64,000 nt of DNA, taken from contig NZ_AQQU01000009.1 of NCBI RefSeq assembly GCF_002210105.1, forward strand, positions 105,847 to 169,846. The letters run 5' to 3'. A program made the translations under genes and the position numbers. This stretch comes from Oceanicola sp. 22II-s10i. Lineage in GTDB: Bacteria > Pseudomonadota > Alphaproteobacteria > Rhodobacterales > Rhodobacteraceae. The notes beneath the pieces were generated by a model. The model worked only from the letters and a program-made list of their open reading frames with translations. It had not been told where the DNA came from and ran no database searches. The first letter of the stretch is position 1. The number at the start of each line of letters is the position of its first letter. This document shows, one piece after another, positions 34,014 to 41,982 of this stretch.

Positions 34014-36443
34014 ATGTCGGAACAGGCCCCCCTTGTCACCAGCCGTGATGCCGCCAGGTCCCTGATACGGGCCTACGCGCCCCGCGACGGTGTCGCAGAC
34101 GAACTCGTCGCCTCGGACGGCCGGATGCGGCCCGGCTGGGATGTGTTCGTCAACCAGCTTGCCGCACTGGCACCCGAACAGGTGGCGGCGCGGTTTGCCC
34201 GTGGCGACCTCTACCTGCGCGACGCGGGCGTCTACTTCCGCCAGTATTCCGCCGATGCGCGGGCCGAACGCGACTGGCCGCTCAGCCACATCCCGGTGAT
34301 CCTGCACGCCGACGAATGGCAGCACATCAGCGATGGCCTGATCCAGCGCGCCGATCTGCTGGAACGGATCGCCGCCGACCTCTATGGCACGCAGCGGCTG
34401 GTCGCCGACGGCCACCTGCCGCCCGAGATCGTCGCATCCAGCCCCGAATGGCTGCGCCCGATGGTGGGCGTGCAGCCGCTGTCCGGACACTACCTGCACT
34501 TCCTCGCGTTCGAAATCGCCCGCTCGCCCGACGGGTCGTGGTTCGTCCTCGGCGACCGCACGCAGGCCCCGTCCGGCGCGGGTTTCGCGCTGGAAAACCG
34601 GATGGCGACCAGCCGGTCCTTCCCCGACGCCTTCGCGAAATCCAACGTCTCGCGCCTCGCCTCGTTCTTCCGCGACTTCCGCGACACGCTGGAAGGGATG
34701 CGGGAAGAGGCCGCCGACCTCGGCATCGCCCCGCGCGATTCCCGCCCCGCGATCCTGACGCCCGGCCTGTCGACGGACACCTATTTCGAACACACCTACA
34801 TCGCCCGCTACCTCGGCCTGATGCTGCTGGAGGGCGAGGACCTGACCGTCCGCCACGGCCGCGTCATGGTGCGCACCGTCGACGGACTACAGCCGGTTTC
34901 GGTGCTGTGGCGCAGGCTCGACGCGAACTTCGCCGACCCGCTGGAGCTTGACGGCAACTCGCGCATCGGCACCTCCGGCCTCGTCTCCGCCCTCAGGCAG
35001 GGGACGGTGAACATGGTCAACGCGCTCGGCGCCGGGGTGCTGGAGACGCGGGCGCTGATGGCCTTCATGCCCCGCATCGCGCAGGCGCTGACCGGCGCGC
35101 CGCTGGCGCTGCCCAATATCGCGACATGGTGGTGCGGCCAGCCGACCGAACAGGCGCATGTGCTGGCCAATGCCGAGAAGCTGATGATCGGGCGCGCCAT
35201 GTCCACCGCCCTGCCGTTCTCGGGCGCGGCCGACCTCGCCCTCGGCGGGCGGTTCCGCGGTGGCGCGCCGGATGGCGGCGTGTCGTCCTGGATCGAGAAC
35301 CAAGCCGGCGCGCTCGTGGGGCAGGAGGCCGTGCGCCTGTCGACCACCCCGGTGTGGGAGGACGACCGCCTCGTCCCCCGTCCGATGACCGTCCGCGTCT
35401 TTGCCGCGCGCACACGTTCAGGCTGGCAGATCATGCCCGGCGGCTACGCCCGGATCGGGCGCGGCGACGCCTCGGCGCTGGCGATGCAGCAGGGCGGACA
35501 GGTGGCCGACGTCTGGGTCGTCAACGACGCGCCGGTGCCGCAGGACACGCTGATGGCGCGCAAGGGCCCTTACCTGCGCGAGGCGCCGTCGGTCCTGCCG
35601 TCCCGCGCCGCCGACAACCTGTTCTGGCTGGGCCGCTATGTCGAACGGTGCGAGAACACGATCCGCCTGCTGCGCTCGTGGCACCTGCGCATGGCCGAGA
35701 TCGGCGATCCCGACGCGCCGCAGGTCGCGCTGCTGAAGGAACATCTCGAAGCGCTCGGCATCGACCCGGCACGGCGTGTCCCGCAGGTGCTGACCGACCA
35801 GATCGCCGCCGCCGAAAGCTGCGCCGGCAAGGTCCGCGACCGGTTCTCGGTCGACGCATGGGCCGCGCTGCGCGATCTGGCGCGGTCGGCGGCCAGCCTC
35901 GACGGCCCCGCCTTTGCCGGGGACGACACCGCGCGCGCCATGGGGGTGCTGCTGCACAAGATCACGGGCTTCGCGGGTCTGGTGCACGAGAACATGTATC
36001 GCTTCTCCGGCTGGCGGTTCCTCAGTTTCGGCCGGGCGCTTGAGCGTGCCGACAACATGGCGCACCTGCTGTCGGTCTTTGCCGCCGAGGAGGTTCCGGC
36101 GGGCAGCTACGACATCCTCGTCGAACTGGGCGACAGCGTCATGACGCACCGCCGCCGCTACCGCATCGACACCACGCGCGAGACGGTGGTCGACCTGCTG
36201 GCGCTAGACGGCAACAACCCCCGGTCGATCCTGTTTCAGGTCAACGCGATGCGTGACCAGGCAGACCATTTCCCCCACGCCCGAATCCGCGGCAAGGTCC
36301 AGCCCCTCGGGCGCGAACTGCTGCGGATCGAGACCGAACTGACCGTCGACGACCCCGAGGAATGGCCGGCGGACCGCTTCATCGTCCTGCGCGGCCTGCT
36401 GGTGACGGTCGCCGGGCACCTCGCCACGGCCTACCTCGGATAG
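34014..36443 (+). CDS. circularly permuted ATP-grasp/alpha-E fusion protein
   Basis: An 809-residue fusion. Residues about 1-500 are a circularly permuted ATP-grasp domain (VLGDRTQAPSGAGFALENR; AILTPGLSTDTYFEHTYIAR). From about 525 to the end is an alpha-E domain (NLFWLGRYVERCENTIRLL). The ATP-grasp part is diverged: where the left-arm protein has LVVKEVHGSGGYGM, this one reads LMIGRAMSTALPFSG, without the Lys or the Gly-rich loop. It may be a regulatory pseudo-ligase or use another residue. Followed after 4 bp by the third transglutaminase-like gene. Confidence 0.88.
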   Translation: MSEQAPLVTSRDAARSLIRAYAPRDGVADELVASDGRMRPGWDVFVNQLAALAPEQVAARFARGDLYLRDAGVYFRQYSADARAERDWPLSHIPVILHADEWQHISDGLIQRADLLERIAADLYGTQRLVADGHLPPEIVASSPEWLRPMVGVQPLSGHYLHFLAFEIARSPDGSWFVLGDRTQAPSGAGFALENRMATSRSFPDAFAKSNVSRLASFFRDFRDTLEGMREEAADLGIAPRDSRPAILTPGLSTDTYFEHTYIARYLGLMLLEGEDLTVRHGRVMVRTVDGLQPVSVLWRRLDANFADPLELDGNSRIGTSGLVSALRQGTVNMVNALGAGVLETRALMAFMPRIAQALTGAPLALPNIATWWCGQPTEQAHVLANAEKLMIGRAMSTALPFSGAADLALGGRFRGGAPDGGVSSWIENQAGALVGQEAVRLSTTPVWEDDRLVPRPMTVRVFAARTRSGWQIMPGGYARIGRGDASALAMQQGGQVADVWVVNDAPVPQDTLMARKGPYLREAPSVLPSRAADNLFWLGRYVERCENTIRLLRSWHLRMAEIGDPDAPQVALLKEHLEALGIDPARRVPQVLTDQIAAAESCAGKVRDRFSVDAWAALRDLARSAASLDGPAFAGDDTARAMGVLLHKITGFAGLVHENMYRFSGWRFLSFGRALERADNMAHLLSVFAAEEVPAGSYDILVELGDSVMTHRRRYRIDTTRETVVDLLALDGNNPRSILFQVNAMRDQADHFPHARIRGKVQPLGRELLRIETELTVDDPEEWPADRFIVLRGLLVTVAGHLATAYLG

Positions 36444-36447
36444 CGCC

Positions 36448-37344
36448 ATGCTCTACGACGTCAGCCTCACCATCACCCACGGCTATGCCGTCCCTGCGGA
36501 AAGTGCCCGGACGGTGGCGCATCTGATGCCCCTGTCGCGTCCGGGCGAGCAGATGCTGATCACCGGCATGATCCAGGCCGACCCCTGGCCGGACGAGCGG
36601 CTGGACCGGTTCGACTTCTTCGGCAACGCGGTGACCGAATTCGCGTGGCGCAACCCGGTCGAGGCGCTGACCCTGACCCTTCAGGCGCGTGTCGAACGGA
36701 TCGCGATGCCCACGACGCTGGACCTGTCGCCCCCGGTCGAGGGGCTGGCGCGGGAACTGCAGAGCGTCGCCAGCCTGAACCCCGGTTCGCCGCACCATTT
36801 CCGCCATGGCTCGCCCCGCGTGCGGCTGGTGCCCGAGATGACGGCCTTTGCCCGCGGCTGCCTGTGGCCCGGCATCACCGCGCAGCAGGCGGTGATCGCG
36901 ATCGGCCGCGCGCTTTATGCCGAGATGACCTTCGACGCCGAGGCGACCGATGTGAACACGCGCCCCGAAGACGCCTTCGCCCTGCGCCACGGCGTCTGCC
37001 AGGATTTCACCCATATCATGATCGCCTGCCTGCGCGGGATCGGCATTCCCGCCGCCTATGCCTCGGGCTTCCTGCGGACGCTGCCGCCCAAGGGCAAGGA
37101 GCGTCTGGCAGGCGCCGACGCGATGCACGCATGGGTCCGTGCATGGGTTGGCGTGGATGGCGGCTGGATCGAGTTCGATCCGACCAACGACCAGCTTGTC
37201 GGCACCGATCACATCGTGGTGGCCTATGGCCGCGATTACGACGACGTCGCGCCGGACCGGGGCGTGCTGAAGACCTGGGGCGAACAGGAAAGCACGCAGG
37301 CCGTGGACGTGATCCCGGTCGTTCCCGCCGCTCAGCCCGCCTGA
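36448..37344 (+). CDS. transglutaminase-like cysteine protease (right arm)
   Basis: A 298-residue protein with an N-terminal transglutaminase-associated beta-domain (YDVSLTITHGYAVPAESART) and the catalytic core Cys184 (HGVCQDFTHI), His227 (DAMHAWVRAW) and Asp244 (WIEFDPTND). The HGVCQDFTHI/ASGFLRT form is the one that accompanies DUF2126 clusters. Cytoplasmic, no signal peptide. Last gene of the plus-strand arm; its 3' end overlaps the convergent esterase gene by 13 bp. Confidence 0.9.
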   Translation: MLYDVSLTITHGYAVPAESARTVAHLMPLSRPGEQMLITGMIQADPWPDERLDRFDFFGNAVTEFAWRNPVEALTLTLQARVERIAMPTTLDLSPPVEGLARELQSVASLNPGSPHHFRHGSPRVRLVPEMTAFARGCLWPGITAQQAVIAIGRALYAEMTFDAEATDVNTRPEDAFALRHGVCQDFTHIMIACLRGIGIPAAYASGFLRTLPPKGKERLAGADAMHAWVRAWVGVDGGWIEFDPTNDQLVGTDHIVVAYGRDYDDVAPDRGVLKTWGEQESTQAVDVIPVVPAAQPA

Positions 37345-38285
37345 GCCTTGCGGAACGCCCGCCGCAGCGCCTCCATGTAACTCGCCTCGAAATCCCTGGT
37401 GATCTTCGCCTCGGGCGCGATGCGCTGGAAGGCGTGGCAGCCGCCGGGCACCACCGTGACCTCGCACTCCACCCCCGCCGCGAGCAGGCGCTTGGCGTAG
37501 TCGAGGTTCTCGCCCACGAACAGGTCGACCGAGCCGACCCCGATCCACGCGGGCGGCAGGCCCGACAGGTCCGCCCGTCGCGCGGGCACCGCCCCATCCG
37601 GCGGCGTCTCGCCCGGACCTGTGCCCAGATAGACCCGCCACGCCCAGCGGTTCGAGGTCTCGGTCCAGACGTGGCACTCCTGATCCTCGGGGATCGCATC
37701 CTGCCCCGTCCGGTCGTCCAGCATCGGATAGACCAGCCCCTGGAACACCGGCGCAGGCCCGCCGCCGCGCTCATGCGCGATGATCGCCAGCGTCGCGGCC
37801 ATCAGCCCCCCGGCGCTTTCGCCGAGGATCGCGATGGACCCCGCGTCGATGCCGAGCGCCCCGGCCTGATCCCGCATCCAGACGAGCGTGGCCCAGCCGT
37901 CCTCCGGCCCCGCCGGAAACGGATCCTCGGGCGCCTTGCGGTAGTCGACCGAGACGATCACGCAGCCCAGTTCCCGCACCAGCCAGCCGTTCCGTTCGTG
38001 CACCTGTTCGGGACAGCCCAGAACCAGCCCCCCGCCATGCAGGTGCAGGATCGCCGGGCGACCCTCCACCGCGGCCTCGGGGCGATAGACCAGCACCCGC
38101 ACCTCCGGCGCGCCTTCGGGACCCGGAATGAACCGTTCCTCCCAGACCACGCCCTCCAGCGGACCCGGCTCGGGCACCCCCGCCCGCCGCGCGGCGCGGA
38201 TGGCGAGGTAATTGCCGTCGTTCAGCCGCGCCACGGGATAGGCCCCGATGCCCGCCACAAGGTCTTCGTGCAACGCTCCGGTCAT
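37332..38285 (-). CDS. HSL-family alpha/beta hydrolase (esterase)
   Basis: A 317-residue carboxylesterase-like enzyme of the hormone-sensitive lipase family. It shows the oxyanion motif HLHGGGLVLG, nucleophile elbow LGESAGGLMA, acid residue in the GVGSVDLFVGEN strand and histidine in GGCHAFQRIA. The ATG at 38285 (MTGALHEDL) is chosen; the longer in-frame extension upstream has no conserved character. Faces the right arm of the Anbu cluster. Substrate is unknown. Confidence 0.87.
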   Translation of the reverse strand: MTGALHEDLVAGIGAYPVARLNDGNYLAIRAARRAGVPEPGPLEGVVWEERFIPGPEGAPEVRVLVYRPEAAVEGRPAILHLHGGGLVLGCPEQVHERNGWLVRELGCVIVSVDYRKAPEDPFPAGPEDGWATLVWMRDQAGALGIDAGSIAILGESAGGLMAATLAIIAHERGGGPAPVFQGLVYPMLDDRTGQDAIPEDQECHVWTETSNRWAWRVYLGTGPGETPPDGAVPARRADLSGLPPAWIGVGSVDLFVGENLDYAKRLLAAGVECEVTVVPGGCHAFQRIAPEAKITRDFEASYMEALRRAFRKAQAG

Positions 38286-38411
38286 GTCTCGATCCTCCCG
38301 CCCCGGATCAGACAGGGGGTCGCGGGCGGGGTCAACTCTGTCGCGATCCGGCGGGCGCAAAGGACAGCATACGGAAATGATCGCCCCCGACACGCCACCG
38401 GGACACCGCCG

Positions 38412-39092
38412 ATGCATCAGGACCTGACCCTGCCCAAGGACCGCACCGCCCTGCTGCTGATCGACATGCAGGAGGAGCACCGGCAGGACGAGCGCTACCT
38501 CGTCCACGGCTACGACACCGTCCTCGCCAATGCCGCCCGCCTTGCCGCCAGTGCCCGCGCGACCGGGGTGCCGGTCCTGCACGCCGCCTACCTGCGCGAC
38601 TTCACCCTCGTGCCGCCGCGCCCGTTCGAACCGGTGGACGCCAGCGGCGCGCCTGCCTTCTCGGCCCCCGGCACATCGCTCACCGACATCTGCGCCGAGG
38701 TCGCGCCCGAGGGCGACGAGATGGTGTTCTACAAGAACGACCTGTCATGCTTCACCGACGCGGCCTTCCTCGACCACCTGCGGCAGCTGCCCGAATGGCT
38801 GATCGTCTGCGGGGTCTGGGCCGAGGCCTGCGTCGCCGCCACCATCCGCGACGCCATCGCGCGGGGTGTCCGCGTGCTGCTGGTCAAGGACGCCACCGGC
38901 AGCGGGACGGAGGCGATGCAGCAGACCGCCGTGCTGAACCTCGCCAACCGGCTCTACGGCGGGGCGGTCTGCGATACGGCGGCGGCCTGCGCGATGCTCG
39001 AAGGCCGGTCCGCCAGCGTCTGGCGCCTGCAGGGCGCGGCGCCGTTGCGCTACGAGCCCGACACCATCGGGTCGGAATACGCGAAGCTCTAG
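38412..39092 (+). CDS. cysteine hydrolase, isochorismatase family
   Basis: A 226-residue isochorismatase-like hydrolase. The catalytic triad is visible as Asp18 (LLLIDMQ), Lys108 (YKNDLSCF) and Cys140 (VCGVWAEACV), the arrangement of amidohydrolases such as nicotinamidases, biuret and carbamoyl amidases rather than of true isochorismatase, which lacks the Cys. Divergent from the HSL esterase with a 126-bp gap; its stop overlaps that of the convergent secreted protein. Substrate unknown. Confidence 0.85.
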   Translation: MHQDLTLPKDRTALLLIDMQEEHRQDERYLVHGYDTVLANAARLAASARATGVPVLHAAYLRDFTLVPPRPFEPVDASGAPAFSAPGTSLTDICAEVAPEGDEMVFYKNDLSCFTDAAFLDHLRQLPEWLIVCGVWAEACVAATIRDAIARGVRVLLVKDATGSGTEAMQQTAVLNLANRLYGGAVCDTAAACAMLEGRSASVWRLQGAAPLRYEPDTIGSEYAKL

Positions 39093-40018
39093 CCGCCCGG
39101 CACCGGCACGACGCCGAGCCAGCCCATCAGGGCGTCGATGATCTGGCCCTGAACAGCCGCCGCGCCGTGCTGCACCTCGATGTTGTAGTAGGGCCCGCCG
39201 CGCACCAGGGTGACGTGGTGCGACAGCGAGCAGTCCGACCGCCCGACCCGTTCGTAGATCACGTTGATCCCCAGCCCGTCGAAATAGCGCGCCGCCGCCT
39301 GCGCCGCCCGGTTCTCGACATAGGGCACCCGCCCCGGAATAAGCACCACGTTGTCCGGGTCCGACAGCGCCCCCTTGGGTGAGCCGGTCGGCAGCCCGTG
39401 CCGCCCGCCCGCGCTGACCGCGGCCGAGATGTCGCCCAAGCCCCCGGTCAGCCGGTGTCCCTCGTGGTTCGAATGCAGCGACAGCACCGGTGCGCCGGGC
39501 GGAAACATATCCAGCACCTCGGCTGTATAGGCCGGGGCGGCCCGCACCCGGCAGGGCGCGGCCTGCCCTGCCGTCGCGGCGAAACTGTGGTTCGGATCCA
39601 GCCCGCCGTTGAACCGTGCCTCGTCCGTATCGACGGCGATCATCGCCCCGCCATAGCGGCGGACGGCGTGGACCCCGGCCTCGAAGGCCGCGTCCTCGTC
39701 GTCATGCAGCACCGCCCAGACCGGGCCGTCGGGATGAGTGCGATTGCGGATGATCGTGAACCGCCACGCCACCGGCCCGTCCGCCACCCGCCGCAACTGC
39801 AGGCACAGATCGCGCCCCGCGCCGATGACATCCGCCATCCGCCGCGTGTCCAGATCACGGACCGTCCGGGGGCGGTAGCAGCGGTCTTCCGCCCCCTTGC
39901 GGACGACGTCCCGTGCCCCCGGCGGCACCGGTGGCGGCTGCTGTGCCACGACCGGCGCGGCCAGCGCGGCGCACAGTACGTACAGCGCGATCAGTGGCAT
40001 GGGCAGGAAAACCTTCAT
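39089..40018 (-). CDS. secreted M14-like metallohydrolase candidate
   Basis: A 309-residue protein with a signal peptide (about residues 1-25, VVA-QQ). I recognise no exact family, but the order of motifs resembles M14 zinc carboxypeptidases and succinylglutamate desuccinylases: H105-D-D-E108 (HxxE zinc ligands), GGLDPNHSF (compare D-x-N-R-N-F), LSLHSNHEGH near residue 182 (third ligand), and YYNIEVQHG near the C-terminus (catalytic Glu). Four cysteines may form disulfides in the periplasm. This is inference from motif order; substrate could be a peptide or a murein fragment. Confidence 0.55.
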   Translation of the reverse strand: MKVFLPMPLIALYVLCAALAAPVVAQQPPPVPPGARDVVRKGAEDRCYRPRTVRDLDTRRMADVIGAGRDLCLQLRRVADGPVAWRFTIIRNRTHPDGPVWAVLHDDEDAAFEAGVHAVRRYGGAMIAVDTDEARFNGGLDPNHSFAATAGQAAPCRVRAAPAYTAEVLDMFPPGAPVLSLHSNHEGHRLTGGLGDISAAVSAGGRHGLPTGSPKGALSDPDNVVLIPGRVPYVENRAAQAAARYFDGLGINVIYERVGRSDCSLSHHVTLVRGGPYYNIEVQHGAAAVQGQIIDALMGWLGVVPVPGG

Positions 40019-40203
40019 CGCGCATCCATGTTTCTGCAGCCCGGCATCACATAGCCCGGTTCGGACCGCTCACAAACTTGTGCATACGGGCGATTTCCCG
40101 CCCCGCGCCCATGTTTCGGCCATGCAGCGGCTGGCCTATCCCGCAGGGAATGCTATCCTCACCCGAGATGAAATTTCCCCCAGCCAGAGGCCGACGCTTC
40201 CTC

Positions 40204-41982
40204 ATGTTTCGCCCCCTCGCGGCCTCGCTCATTGCCGGTCTGACCCTTTCCACAGCATCCCTCGCAGCCGAGGTCGACGTCGTCGTTCCCGGCAATTACG
40301 GCGACCTCACCGACGACCTGCGCGCCGCCTCGCTCAGCGTGCGGACCGTGGACGAAGGCACCACCGACGGGCAGGACCTGATCGCGGCCGCCAAGGCCGA
40401 TTACCGCCGGATGCTGGCCGCGCTCTACGAAGCCGGGCACTTCTCGGGCGCCGTGTCGATCAAGGTCGACGGGCGGGAGGCGGCGAACCTGTCGGTCCTG
40501 AACCGGGTGCCGTCGGTGAACCGCATCGAGATCCAGGTCACGCCCGGCCCGACCTTCCGCTTTTCCCGCGCGCAGATCGCCCCGCTGCCGCAGGGCGAAA
40601 CCCCGGCCGAGGGCTATGCGGCGGGCGAACTCGCCACCACCCCCGTCATGCGCGAAGCGGCCGAAAAGGGCGTGACCGACTGGCGCGAGGACGGCCACGC
40701 CAAGGCCGCCGTGTCCGGACAGCAGATCACCGCGAACCACGCCGCCAACACCATCGCCGCCGATATCCGGCTGGCCCCCGGCCCGCGCCTGAGCTTCGGG
40801 CGCACGCTGCTGACGCCCGAGACGGCGAACAGCTCCGTCCGCGCCGAACGCATCCGCGCCATCGCCGGCCTGCCCGAGGGCGAGGTCTTTTCGCCCCAGG
40901 AAGTCACGACCGCCGAACGCCGCCTGCGCCGCACCGGCGCGTTCCGTTCGGCGGTGGTGAACGAGGCCGAGACGCCGAACGCCGACGGCACGCTCGACAT
41001 GATCGTCGACGTGGAGGACGCCAAGCCCCGCCGTTTCGGCGCGGGGGTGGAGCTGTCCAGCACCGAAGGGGTTGCCGTCACAGGCTACTGGATGCACCGC
41101 AACTTCTTCGGCGGGGCGGAACGGTTCCGCGTCGACGGCAACATCGGCGGCTACAACGGTGATCTGGATGGGATCGACTACGGTATCTCGGCCTCGCTGA
41201 CCCGGCCCGCCTTCCGCCATCCCGACATGAACCTGCGCTTCGGCGCGCTGCTGCAGCACCTCGACGAACCGGGCTACCGGGCCGACCTGGCCGAGGCGAC
41301 GGTGGGCATCGAACGCTTCATCACGGAAAATCTGACGGCGGAACTCGATTTCGGCGTGCGGCTCAGCAGCGTCGATGACGCCTTTGGTTCGCGCAACTTC
41401 AACCACATCATCGGTCGCGGCAAGCTGCAGTGGGACCGCCGCGACGACGATCTGGATCCCCGCCGCGGCCTGTTTGCCGAGGTCGAGGCCGAACCGTTCA
41501 TCGGCTTCGACGGGTCCGACACCGGCGCGCGGCTCTACGGCGATTTCCGCGGCTACTATCCCCTGGGCGAGTCCTTCTCGCTGGCGGGCCGTGTGCAGGC
41601 GGGGTCAGTCCTCGCCTCGACGCTGGCGCAAACGCCGCCGGATTACCTGTTCTTCTCGGGCGGCGGCGGCACCGTGCGCGGTCAGGACTACCAGTCGCTC
41701 GGCGGTTCCGTCGTCGGCGGCGAGGTCGTGGGCGGGCGCAGCTTCGTCGGCCTGTCGGGCGAGATACGCACCAAGATCACCCAGAACATCGGCCTCGTCG
41801 GCTTTGTCGACTACGGCTATGTCGCCTCCGGCCCCGACTTCACCGGCGGCGACTGGCATGCGGGCGCCGGGGTCGGCGGCCGCTACTACACCCCCATTGG
41901 CCCCATCCGCTTTGACGTGGCCGTCCCGATCTCGGGCGAATCCGGCTTCGGCGTCTATGTCGGGATCGGGCAGAGTTTCTGA
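40204..41982 (+). CDS. tamA: translocation and assembly module outer-membrane protein TamA
   Basis: About 592 residues of the Omp85/BamA superfamily. It has a signal peptide (MFRPLAASLIAGLTLSTASLAA), POTRA-like domains to about residue 280 (LSVLNRVPSVNRIEIQVTPG; VFSPQEVTTAERRLRRTGAF) and a C-terminal beta-barrel with GGGTVRGQDYQSLGG (the VRGY/F-type motif) ending in a terminal Phe. TamA with TamB transports lipids and assembles some outer-membrane proteins. A start at 40168 would add 12 residues; 40204 is chosen because it starts the signal peptide. Overlaps tamB by TGATG. Confidence 0.9.
   Translation: MFRPLAASLIAGLTLSTASLAAEVDVVVPGNYGDLTDDLRAASLSVRTVDEGTTDGQDLIAAAKADYRRMLAALYEAGHFSGAVSIKVDGREAANLSVLNRVPSVNRIEIQVTPGPTFRFSRAQIAPLPQGETPAEGYAAGELATTPVMREAAEKGVTDWREDGHAKAAVSGQQITANHAANTIAADIRLAPGPRLSFGRTLLTPETANSSVRAERIRAIAGLPEGEVFSPQEVTTAERRLRRTGAFRSAVVNEAETPNADGTLDMIVDVEDAKPRRFGAGVELSSTEGVAVTGYWMHRNFFGGAERFRVDGNIGGYNGDLDGIDYGISASLTRPAFRHPDMNLRFGALLQHLDEPGYRADLAEATVGIERFITENLTAELDFGVRLSSVDDAFGSRNFNHIIGRGKLQWDRRDDDLDPRRGLFAEVEAEPFIGFDGSDTGARLYGDFRGYYPLGESFSLAGRVQAGSVLASTLAQTPPDYLFFSGGGGTVRGQDYQSLGGSVVGGEVVGGRSFVGLSGEIRTKITQNIGLVGFVDYGYVASGPDFTGGDWHAGAGVGGRYYTPIGPIRFDVAVPISGESGFGVYVGIGQSF

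Noticed and set aside
32079..34856. 925-codon minus-strand open frame
   Set aside because: Antisense to the DUF2126 and ATP-grasp/alpha-E genes, which have clear domain motifs.
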